Of a DNA stretch of 41,589 bases, positions 34,074 to 40,728 are shown in pieces. Source of the stretch: Nocardioides sp. (GTDB taxonomy: Bacteria > Actinomycetota > Actinomycetes > Propionibacteriales > Nocardioidaceae). The stretch is from contig JAOPXM010000037.1 in the NCBI GenBank assembly GCA_025965125.1, positions 1 through 41,589 on the forward strand, in the 5' to 3' direction. Below the pieces are notes generated by a model. That model worked only from the letters and a program-made list of their open reading frames with translations. It was not told the origin of the DNA and made no database searches. Position numbers and translations under genes: made by a program. Numbering within the stretch: position 1 is the first letter of the stretch; each line of letters starts with the position of its first letter.

Positions 34074-34110
34074 GCTGGTTGAGGAGGTGCGTCAGCAACC
34101 GCCTCGAAAC
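34074..34110. repeat. Interspersed GC-rich inverted repeat (Nocardioides-type)
   Basis: GCTGGTTGAGGAGG at one end and CCGCCTCGAAAC at the other match, from memory, the ends of a short palindromic repeat scattered between genes in Nocardioides and relatives. This copy is degenerate in its centre and lies between ilvE and the kinase gene. Confidence 0.5.
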
Positions 34111-34135
34111 TCCCCGCACGTTCGCGGTGCCTGCC

Positions 34136-35212
34136 TCAGACGATGCGGTGCATCCAGCCGAACATGTCCTCCGACCGGCCGTACTGCACGTCGACCAGGG
34201 CGTTGCGGATCTCCATGGTCACCTCGCCGCTCACGTGGGCAGCCGGGATCTCCCCGCCCGCCCACTTGAGAGCCCCGACCGGGGTGACGACCGCGGCGGT
34301 GCCGCACGCGAAGATCTCGGCGATCCGCCCGCTGGCCACGCCGTCGCGCCACTCGTCGATCGTGATCTTGCGCTCCTCGACCTGGTGGCCGAGCTTGCCG
34401 GCCAGCTCGATGATGCTGGCCCGGGTGATGCCCTCGAGGATGGTGTCGGAGTCGGGCGTGACGATGTGCCCGTCGTCGTAGACGAAGTACATGTTCATGC
34501 CGCCGAGCTCTTCGATGTACTTCCCCTCCTGGCCGTCGAGGAAGACCACCTGGTCGCACCCCTGGCTGGTGGCTTCCTGCTGGGCGATCAGCGAGCTCGC
34601 GTAGTTGCCGCCGGTCTTGGCGGCACCCATGCCGCCTCGTCCGGCCCGGGTGTACTCCTCGGTCAACCACAGGGTGACGGGCTTGATGCCGCCCTTGAAG
34701 TAGGCGCCGGCCGGACTGGCGATGACCATGAACGTCACGTGCTGGGCGGGGCGGACCCCGAGAAAAGCCTCGGAGGCGAACATGAAGGGCCGGATGTAGA
34801 GGCTCTTCTCTCCCGCCGGGTCCGGCACCCACCGCTGGTCGACGGTGACCAGCGCGTCGACCGCCTGCACGAAGTCGGGGACGTCGAGCGCAGGCAGGGC
34901 CAGCCGGTGGTTCGAGCGCACCATCCGCGCGGCATTCTCCTCCGGGCGGAACGACCAGATCGAGCCGTCCTCGTGCCGGTAGGCCTTCATCCCCTCGAAG
35001 GTCTCCTGCGCGTAGTGCAGGACCGCGGTCGCGGGATCGAGGCTCAGGGGCCCGTAGGGCTCGATGCGTGCGTCGTGCCAGCCGGCGTCGGGTGTCCACT
35101 CGATACGCAGCATGTGGTCGGTGAAGTACTTGCCGAAGCCCGGGTTGGCGAGAACCTCGGCGAGGCGTGTCTCGTCCACGGACTCGGTCGAGGAGACGGT
35201 GCGGATCTGCAT
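34136..35212 (-). CDS. ilvE: Branched-chain amino acid aminotransferase
   Basis: The 358-aa fold-type IV PLP enzyme transaminates the 2-oxo acids of Leu, Ile and Val. It is the long eukaryote-like/actinobacterial form: FTDHMLRIEWTPDAGWHDARIEPYGPL, HYAQETFEGMKAYR, Schiff-base Lys199 in GAAKTGGNYA, and the C-terminal FACGTAAVVTPVG. ATG 35212 has no ribosome binding site but TAAATT exactly 7 nt upstream. It is separated from leuB by a strong terminator and so has its own promoter. Confidence 0.96.
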   Translation of the reverse strand: MQIRTVSSTESVDETRLAEVLANPGFGKYFTDHMLRIEWTPDAGWHDARIEPYGPLSLDPATAVLHYAQETFEGMKAYRHEDGSIWSFRPEENAARMVRSNHRLALPALDVPDFVQAVDALVTVDQRWVPDPAGEKSLYIRPFMFASEAFLGVRPAQHVTFMVIASPAGAYFKGGIKPVTLWLTEEYTRAGRGGMGAAKTGGNYASSLIAQQEATSQGCDQVVFLDGQEGKYIEELGGMNMYFVYDDGHIVTPDSDTILEGITRASIIELAGKLGHQVEERKITIDEWRDGVASGRIAEIFACGTAAVVTPVGALKWAGGEIPAAHVSGEVTMEIRNALVDVQYGRSEDMFGWMHRIV

Positions 35213-35219
35213 GGTTGGC

Positions 35220-35225
35220 AATTTA
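35220..35225 (-). promoter_or_regulatory. Predicted -10 of ilvE (leaderless)
   Basis: TAAATT on the minus strand is followed by 7 nt and ATG 35212. The surrounding AT-rich stretch stands out against the high-GC background. Confidence 0.55.
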
Positions 35226-35248
35226 GTCGACCTTCCTAGTAAATGCAG

Positions 35249-35279
35249 CGGCCGGGCACGCACCTTGCGTGCCCGGCCG
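35249..35279 (-). terminator. leuB terminator
   Basis: A perfect 14-bp stem (35249-35262 with 35266-35279) with a 3-nt loop lies 23 bp after the leuB stop and ahead of the ilvE promoter. Confidence 0.8.
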
Positions 35280-35302
35280 GGAAGAAAGAGGCGGGGCAGC
35301 CG

Positions 35303-36403
35303 TCAGCCGGCTACTCGCGCGGCGATGGCGTCGCCCACCTCGGAGGTACGACGAACCGAGGCGCTCCCCCGCGACGCAATGTCGTCAATCGCCGCGCGCT
35401 CCACCCGGGCGGCCGCTTCCGGGTGGCCCAGGTGGTCGAGCATGAGTGCGACCGAGAGGATCGCGGCGGTCGGGTCGGCCTTCTGCTGGCCGGCGATGTC
35501 GGGAGCGGAGCCGTGCACCGGCTCGAACATGCTCGGCGAGGTGCGGTCCGGGTTGATGTTCCCGGAGGCCGCGAGGCCGATGCCACCACTGATGGCACCC
35601 GCGAGGTCGGTGATGATGTCGCCGAACAGGTTGTCGGTGACGATCACGTCGAAACGCGACGGGTCGGTGGTCATGAAGATCATGGCGGCGTCGATGTGCA
35701 TGTAGTCGACGACGACATCGGGGAACTCCTGGGCGACCTGCTGGGTGAGCCGCCACCACACGGCGCCCGCGTGCACCAGGACGTTGGTCTTGTGGACCAG
35801 GGTGAGCTTCTTGCGCGGCCGTCGCTGGGCGCGGGCGAAAGCATCGCGGACCACGCGCTCGACACCGAACGCAGTGTTGACCGACACCTCCGTGGCGATC
35901 TCGTGCGGCGTACCGACCCGGAGGGCACCGCCGTTGCCGGTGTAGGGTCCCTCGGTCCCCTCGCGGACCACCACGAAGTCGACCTCGACCCCGCCGATGA
36001 CACTGTCGGCCAGCGGGGACGCAACGCCCGGGAAGATCCGGGACGGCCGCAGGTTGACGTAGTGGTCGAGCTCGAAGCGCAGCCGCAGGAGCAGCCCGCG
36101 CTCGAGGATGCCCGGCGGCAGGTTCGGGTCGTTGGGCTTGCCGCCCACCGCCCCGAGCAGGATGACGTCGTGCTCGCGGATCTCGGCGAGCACCGAGTCA
36201 GGCAGCACCTCACCGGTCGCGAGGTAACGCTCGGCGCCGAGGTCGTAGCGGGTGGGCTCGAACTTCACGTCTGCCGGTGACGCCACCTCGAGGACCTTCA
36301 GGGCCTCCGCCGTGACCTCCTGGCCGATGCCGTCACCGGGGATGACGGCAAGCTTGAGGGTGCCGGAAGCTCCGGCGCTGGTGGCGGTGTCGGGGGTGCT
36401 CAT
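35303..36403 (-). CDS. leuB: 3-isopropylmalate dehydrogenase
   Basis: The 366-aa isocitrate/isopropylmalate dehydrogenase family enzyme oxidises and decarboxylates 3-isopropylmalate. It also acts on the citramalate-derived analogue where CimA operates. PGDGIGQEV, the substrate Arg block [30 protein letters not shown], the metal Asp region [15 protein letters not shown] and the NAD site [13 protein letters not shown] are intact. The start is 11 bp after the stop of a 41-aa ORF. It has no strong Shine-Dalgarno of its own, so coupling to that ORF is likely. Confidence 0.96.
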   Translation of the reverse strand: MSTPDTATSAGASGTLKLAVIPGDGIGQEVTAEALKVLEVASPADVKFEPTRYDLGAERYLATGEVLPDSVLAEIREHDVILLGAVGGKPNDPNLPPGILERGLLLRLRFELDHYVNLRPSRIFPGVASPLADSVIGGVEVDFVVVREGTEGPYTGNGGALRVGTPHEIATEVSVNTAFGVERVVRDAFARAQRRPRKKLTLVHKTNVLVHAGAVWWRLTQQVAQEFPDVVVDYMHIDAAMIFMTTDPSRFDVIVTDNLFGDIITDLAGAISGGIGLAASGNINPDRTSPSMFEPVHGSAPDIAGQQKADPTAAILSVALMLDHLGHPEAAARVERAAIDDIASRGSASVRRTSEVGDAIAARVAG

Positions 36404-36414
36404 GGGACAGAACG

Positions 36415-36540
36415 CTAGTTGTCGTCCGGGCGTTCGCCGCCGTTGTCTCGCAGGTCAAGCGACTGCTGGACCGCTTCGTAGCTGCGAGGGTTCTCGGGGT
36501 TGTGACTGGCCGGGCCCCAGTCGGGATACATGTCGTACAT
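36415..36540 (-). CDS. Small 41-aa protein directly upstream of leuB
   Basis: ATG 36540 to TAG 36415 encodes a hydrophilic acidic peptide that starts [15 protein letters not shown] and ends [18 protein letters not shown]-type ribosome binding site lies at good distance. It resembles a short, usually unannotated actinobacterial protein. It ends 11 bp before leuB on the same strand. No TM, Cys pair or known motif is seen. It is probably translated, and it may couple leuB translation or act as a protein in its own right. Confidence 0.7.
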   Translation of the reverse strand: MYDMYPDWGPASHNPENPRSYEAVQQSLDLRDNGGERPDDN

Positions 36541-36752
36541 CGGTTTCTTCTCTCGTGATCCAGGTGTGCTCGTAGTCGGCTGCGAAGACGCCCCACGACG
36601 GGGACGGTCGACTCATGGATCGCATGAGGGAGAACCTGCAGGGATGCGGGTCGCGCACGTGCTGTGGGGCGGACCCGCCGCGGAGGCGTCTTCAGATGGG
36701 TCGAGCCGTGAAGCTGAGCTTCTTAAGACGTGAGACCGGTCAACGCCGAACA

Positions 36753-36791
36753 CCGCGGCGAGGTGGCCTCACTCAACAGGCCTCGCCGCGG
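36753..36791 (-). promoter_or_regulatory. Hairpin overlapping the leuB leader peptide
   Basis: The 11-bp perfect stem 36753-36763 with 36781-36791 has its 5' arm (minus strand) inside the leader ORF, covering codons for R-G-E-A. The 3' arm can instead pair with 36674-36683 downstream. No U-run follows, so it is not itself a normal terminator. Confidence 0.6.
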
Positions 36792-36820
36792 CGCACGATA
36801 AGTACGTAGACGCTCCGCAT
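36773..36820 (-). CDS. Candidate leuB leader peptide (15 aa)
   Basis: The ORF encodes MRSVYVLIVRRGEAC with TGA stop. Five of the six residues 4-9 are Val, Leu or Ile, as expected for a branched-chain amino acid sensor. It lies about 230 nt upstream of the 41-aa ORF and 370 nt upstream of leuB. Ribosome binding is weak, as for the cimA leader peptide. Confidence 0.45.
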   Translation of the reverse strand: MRSVYVLIVRRGEAC

Positions 36821-36918
36821 GGTGAGCCCACCGTACGACGCGTGCAGCCGCACGGCCACGGGATATCGCCATCTGTCCGAAGGACGAGACCGGTGTCCCA
36901 GGATGAAAGACTCGCTGC

Positions 36919-37485
36919 ATGAGCGCCCCTCCCGACCTGCCCGACGTGGTGGAGCGCGCGTTCGCGGTGTCGCGGCGCGCCGGCTATGCGTCGTTCTGCC
37001 GAAACGAGACGGGTCGCCTGCTCGCCGCTCTGGCCGCGACCCGGGCCGGGACGATGGCGGAGTTCGGCACCGGCTGCGGCGTCGGCACTGCCTGGTTGCG
37101 CTCGGGTGTCCGCGGCGATGTCCGCATCGTCACCGCGGAGCTCGACCCCAAGCTCGCGACCGCCGCTGCCGAGATCTTCGTCGACGACCCGCAGGTCGAG
37201 GTGCTCGCCGCCGACTGGTCGACACTTCTCGACAAGGGCCCGTTCTCACTGCTCTTCCTCGACTCCGGCGAGCCCACCGAGGTCGGCGTGGACGCCATCG
37301 CGGATCTCGTCGAGGACGGCGGCATCGTGGTGCTCGACGACTTCACGCCGTGCGAGATGTGGCCTCCGATCACCGGCGGCCGCGTCGACACCCTGCGCGA
37401 GCAGTGGCTCACCGATCCGCGCTTCACCAGCGTCGAGGTGATGGTCGCCTCCGATGCGGCCACGCTGATCGCCACGAAGCGCTGA
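36919..37485 (+). CDS. Class I SAM-dependent methyltransferase (O-methyltransferase-like)
   Basis: The 188-aa Rossmann methyltransferase has SAM motif I MAEFGTGCGVGTAWL (about 46-60), acidic motif II TAELDP, and the post-motif segments LLFLDSG and GGIVVLDDFTP typical of small O-methyltransferases. The N-terminal cap is short, so it resembles the catechol/caffeoyl-CoA methyltransferase type but lacks enough context to name a substrate. It converges with the YczE gene, 4 bp between stops. Confidence 0.8.
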   Translation: MSAPPDLPDVVERAFAVSRRAGYASFCRNETGRLLAALAATRAGTMAEFGTGCGVGTAWLRSGVRGDVRIVTAELDPKLATAAAEIFVDDPQVEVLAADWSTLLDKGPFSLLFLDSGEPTEVGVDAIADLVEDGGIVVLDDFTPCEMWPPITGGRVDTLREQWLTDPRFTSVEVMVASDAATLIATKR

Positions 37486-37489
37486 CGAC

Positions 37490-38152
37490 TCAGGCGCGGG
37501 GCGGGTCGACCGGGACGGTCCACCACGGGAGCCACCGCTGGGTGAGCGGACCGATGACCAGCGCATAGAGGACGGTGCCCAGGCCCAGCCCACCCCCGAG
37601 CGTCAGCCCGACCAGCACGACCGCGACCTCGATGCCGGTGCGCACCAGGCGCAGGGACAGCCCGGTCCGGCGGTGGAGGCCGGTCATCAGCCCGTCGCGG
37701 GGGCCGCGCCCGAGCTGGGCGCCGATGTACATCGCGCCGGCCAGCCCGCAGAGCACGACGCCGCCGACCATCAGTGCCCCGCGGAACGCGAGACCGTCCG
37801 GCCTGTCGAGCAGCGCGAGCGTGGCGTCGGCGGAGAACCCGACGACCAGGGCGTTGGCGACGGTGCCCAGACCGGGGGTCTCACGCAGCGGGATCCAGAG
37901 CACCAGCACCACGAAGCTCATCAGGACGACCGACTGACCGAGGGTGACCGGGATGTGACGGATCAGCCCGGAGTGCAGCACGTCCCACGGAGCCAGGCCG
38001 AGGTCGCCGCGCACCATCAGCCCGAGGGAGACGCCGTACAGCACCAGGCCGACGACCAGCTGGGGCAGCCGGCGGCCGAGCCGGCCGGCACGGAGCTGGG
38101 CGATCGGGCCGAGGTCGGTGAGACCCGGGCGAGCGATGGCGGTCGACGTCAT
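37490..38152 (-). CDS. yczE: YczE/YitT-type integral membrane protein
   Basis: The 220-aa protein has about five or six TM helices and the YczE marks GLMVRGDLGLAPWDVLHSGL near the N-terminus and GRGPRDGLMTGLHRRTG in the middle. YczE family members are commonly encoded beside MocR-type regulators and are thought to be transporters or membrane sensors; no substrate is established. ATG 38152 has GGAAGG 8 nt upstream and is preferred to the in-frame TTG at 38170. It is divergent from a MocR regulator. Confidence 0.88.
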   Translation of the reverse strand: MTSTAIARPGLTDLGPIAQLRAGRLGRRLPQLVVGLVLYGVSLGLMVRGDLGLAPWDVLHSGLIRHIPVTLGQSVVLMSFVVLVLWIPLRETPGLGTVANALVVGFSADATLALLDRPDGLAFRGALMVGGVVLCGLAGAMYIGAQLGRGPRDGLMTGLHRRTGLSLRLVRTGIEVAVVLVGLTLGGGLGLGTVLYALVIGPLTQRWLPWWTVPVDPPRA

Positions 38153-38170
38153 GCGACCAGCCTTCCGCAA

Positions 38171-38195
38171 ATTGGCCTTTCAGAAAATAGCCAAT
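38171..38195. promoter_or_regulatory. Candidate MocR operator (ATTGGC-N13-GCCAAT)
   Basis: A perfect 6-bp inverted repeat with a 13-bp AT-rich centre lies in the 60-bp gap between divergent yczE and mocR, in the only AT-rich stretch there. The position fits autoregulation and control of yczE. Confidence 0.55.
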
Positions 38196-38212
38196 CATGG
38201 AACAGTGGACCC

Positions 38213-39658
38213 GTGGCCCCACCCCTGCGCACGTCCATCAGCGCCACGCGCACCGCCGCTCTCGTGGGCGACTTTCCGCGCAGTCCGGCGTACACGGGGC
38301 TGGCCGACGCGCTCACGCTCCTGATCGGTGACGGCCGGATCACGTTCGGCACCCGGCTGCCCAGCGAGCGCGAGCTGACCGAGGCGCTCGGGGTCTCCCG
38401 GACCACCGTGACCCGGGCGTACGCGGCCCTGCGCGACAATGGGTACGCCGAGGCTCATCAGGGCTCCGGCACCTTCACCCGGGTCCCGGGAGGTCGCGAG
38501 CGCGCCCACGACCGGGCACTGCTCCCGCGGCCGGGCGACGGTGACGCGATCGACCTGAACTGTGCCGCGGCCTCCGCTCCGCCAGGAATCTCGGCGGCGT
38601 ACGCCGAGGCGGCGGCCGACCTCCCGGCGTACCTCGGCGGGCACGGCTACTTCCCCGCCGGGCTGCCCCAGCTGCAGCAGGCGATCGCCCGGACCTACGA
38701 CGCCCGCGGACTGCCCACGGACCCCGGCCAGATCATGGTCACGTCCGGGGCGCTGTCGGCTGCGTCGATCGTGGCGCAGGCCTTCACCGGACCGGGCGAC
38801 CGGGTGCTGGTCGAGTCGCCGGTCTACCCCAACGCCACACAGGCGCTCCGGAGCAGCGGGGCCAGGCTCGCCGCGTCGCCGGTCGATCCCGACGGCTGGG
38901 ACCTCGACGCGGTCGGGGCGGCGCTCAAACACACCTCACCGCGGTTGGCGTACCTGATCCCCGACTTCCAGAACCCCACCGGGCACCTGATGGATGACGC
39001 CCAGCGAGACGTGTACGCCCGGCACCTGCGGCGCGCCGGCACGGTGGCGGTGGTCGACGAGGCGCACCAGGCGCTGGCCCTGGACGGGCAGTCGATGCCG
39101 CGTCCGTTCGCGTGCTTCGCGCCGGACGCGCTGACGATCGGCAGCGCGAGCAAGACCTTCTGGGGCGGGCTCCGGCTCGGCTGGATCCGTTGCCCCGAGG
39201 GCCAGATGGACCGGCTCACCCAGGCGCGGGTCGGGCTCGACCTGGGTGCGCCCGTGATGGAACAGCTCGTCCTCGCGCGGCTGCTGGCGGACGGCCCGGT
39301 GCTCGCCGAGCACATCACCCGACTCCGCGAACAGCGCGACCGACTTGTCGCGGCGATCCACACCCACCTGCCGGACTGGACGTTCCGGATCCCCACGGGC
39401 GGCCTCGCGCTGTGGTGCGAGCTGCCCCACCCGACGGCCACGGCCCTCGCTGCGGAGGCCGAGCGGTCCCGCGTCATCATCGCGCCGGGTCCGGTGTTCG
39501 CGGTGGGGGGCGGCCTCGACCGTTTCGTGCGAATCCCATGGGGCCGACCCGGTGACGAGCTCGAAGAGGCCGCGCGGCGCCTGGCGGTCGCGTGGTCCGT
39601 CGTACACGGTCGTCAGGGTGTGGCAGAGCACCCCGCCGGCCGGGTCATGGTGGCCTGA
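38213..39658 (+). CDS. MocR-type GntR regulator (PLP aminotransferase-like effector domain)
   Basis: The 481-aa protein has an N-terminal GntR winged helix (about 20-90: LPSERELTEALGVSRTTVTRAYAALRDNGY, HQGSGTF) fused to a fold-type I aminotransferase-like domain (about 110-470). The PLP Lys is in GSASKTFWGGLRLGW. PDFQNPTG and VVDEAHQAL are also typical. Such regulators sense PLP or an amino compound bound to it and usually control the adjacent gene, here yczE. GTG 38213 is the likely start; it has no clear ribosome binding site. Confidence 0.92.
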   Translation: MAPPLRTSISATRTAALVGDFPRSPAYTGLADALTLLIGDGRITFGTRLPSERELTEALGVSRTTVTRAYAALRDNGYAEAHQGSGTFTRVPGGRERAHDRALLPRPGDGDAIDLNCAAASAPPGISAAYAEAAADLPAYLGGHGYFPAGLPQLQQAIARTYDARGLPTDPGQIMVTSGALSAASIVAQAFTGPGDRVLVESPVYPNATQALRSSGARLAASPVDPDGWDLDAVGAALKHTSPRLAYLIPDFQNPTGHLMDDAQRDVYARHLRRAGTVAVVDEAHQALALDGQSMPRPFACFAPDALTIGSASKTFWGGLRLGWIRCPEGQMDRLTQARVGLDLGAPVMEQLVLARLLADGPVLAEHITRLREQRDRLVAAIHTHLPDWTFRIPTGGLALWCELPHPTATALAAEAERSRVIIAPGPVFAVGGGLDRFVRIPWGRPGDELEEAARRLAVAWSVVHGRQGVAEHPAGRVMVA

Positions 39659-39672
39659 GGATCCTGGGCCGG

Positions 39673-40605
39673 TCAGGACCAGACGCGGACGTAGTCGACC
39701 GTCAGGCTCGCAGGCAGGGGGGTGGTGGCCGCGCTGAACCCGTTTCTGCCCGCCATGCCGAGGGCCTGGGTGAGGTTGATGAAGAACGGCTTGTCGAACG
39801 GCGCCCTGGTCGACGGGGGAACGGTCGACCGGACCAGGTGGTCCACACAGGTCTGGCCGTCGATCGCCACGATGATGTGGCCGGGGGCCCAGACGAGCGT
39901 GTAGTCGTGGAAGGCTGACGGGTCCGCGACCATGCAGAAGTTGTTGGTCACGGTCGGGTCGCCCGGGATGTTCGCGTGGTGCAGGTAGGGAATCACCCGG
40001 TCGGGGTAGGCGGTGTAGAACTCGCCGATGTCGATCTCGCCGGACGCCGGCCACGGTCCATACGACTGCTGGTCGGGCCACATCCACAGCGCGCTGTGCA
40101 GCCCCGGCACGTGGACGTCGGGGAACGCGGCACGGATCTCGACGCGGCCGTAGGCCTGCGAGAACTTGCCGAGAGTGCTCACCTCGCCGGACGTGTAGGG
40201 CGTCACCGGGTCCCCGAACACCCCGGGATGGCAGTGCCGGGCAGTGCCGCTGTCGCGGGCAGTCAGCACCAGCGAACCGTCGCGGACCGCCACGTTGTCA
40301 GGACTGTCGAGGTAGCACTCGGGTCCGTGGCGAATGCCCTCGCGGGCGGTTGTCAGGACCGACCACTTCGCACGGTTCAGCGAGGTGCCGTCGAACTCGT
40401 CCGCGAACGTGCACGTCCAGAACCCGCCCGAAGCCTTCGCGATCGGCGTCCCGCAAGCGTCCGCGGCACCGAAGGGCGAGGACTGGGGCTTCAGCTGCGG
40501 TGACGGCTGCGCCAGGGACAGCAGAAGCAGCCCGGCGGCCAGGAGGCCGAGCGACGGCCATCGGATCGGCCACGACGCCGCTCTCGAGCTGTTACGAGTC
40601 CCCAT
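39673..40605 (-). CDS. Secreted glycoside hydrolase family 16 protein
   Basis: The 310-aa protein has an N-terminal signal peptide or anchor (hydrophobic 17-32), a short Pro/Ser linker and one GH16 beta-jellyroll domain (about 60-310). The catalytic ExDxxE motif is intact: E190, D192, E195 (SGEIDIGEFY). F-A-D-E-F-D-G-T-S-L and the closing VDYVRVWS are family marks. Likely substrates are beta-1,3- or mixed-linkage glucans, or other plant or algal polysaccharides. ATG 40605 follows GGAGG at 6 nt. It stands between MocR and serA without related neighbours. Confidence 0.92.
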   Translation of the reverse strand: MGTRNSSRAASWPIRWPSLGLLAAGLLLLSLAQPSPQLKPQSSPFGAADACGTPIAKASGGFWTCTFADEFDGTSLNRAKWSVLTTAREGIRHGPECYLDSPDNVAVRDGSLVLTARDSGTARHCHPGVFGDPVTPYTSGEVSTLGKFSQAYGRVEIRAAFPDVHVPGLHSALWMWPDQQSYGPWPASGEIDIGEFYTAYPDRVIPYLHHANIPGDPTVTNNFCMVADPSAFHDYTLVWAPGHIIVAIDGQTCVDHLVRSTVPPSTRAPFDKPFFINLTQALGMAGRNGFSAATTPLPASLTVDYVRVWS

Positions 40606-40647
40606 GGCTGTCCTCCGTGTGCGGCACCCGTACGGCGCGGTGCGCGA

Positions 40648-40653
40648 AAGGTA
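40648..40653 (-). promoter_or_regulatory. Weak candidate -10 of the GH16 gene
   Basis: TACCTT on the minus strand lies 42 nt before the start, downstream of the serA stop. There is no clear -35. Confidence 0.25.
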
Positions 40654-40728
40654 GCAGCGCGGCCCGCGGTGCGGCAGGCGGTCTCGACCAGGGGCGGCAC
40701 CCGCGGCCGGCCAGGTCGCCGACCGCTT

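Larger units (their letters stand above)
36541..36918. promoter_or_regulatory. 378-bp intergenic region: leuB leader and methyltransferase upstream region
   Basis: No further gene is seen. On the minus strand it holds a candidate leader peptide (36820-36773) and a strong hairpin (36753-36763 with 36781-36791). A competing segment lies at 36674-36683, and there is a nested inverted repeat (CGTCTT 36687-36692 with AAGACG 36725-36730, enclosing GAAGCT-G-AGCTTC 36710-36722). TATCCC on the minus strand, about 39 nt before the leader ATG, may be the -10. On the plus strand nothing clearer than AAGACT 6 nt before ATG 36919 is seen. Confidence 0.5.

Noticed and set aside
36773..36820. Similarity of VYVLIVRRGEAC to the RHGE motif of histidine phosphatases, suggesting a truncated phosphatase
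   Set aside because: The frame stops after 15 codons, the catalytic His is Arg, and no phosphatase-like sequence continues in any frame downstream.
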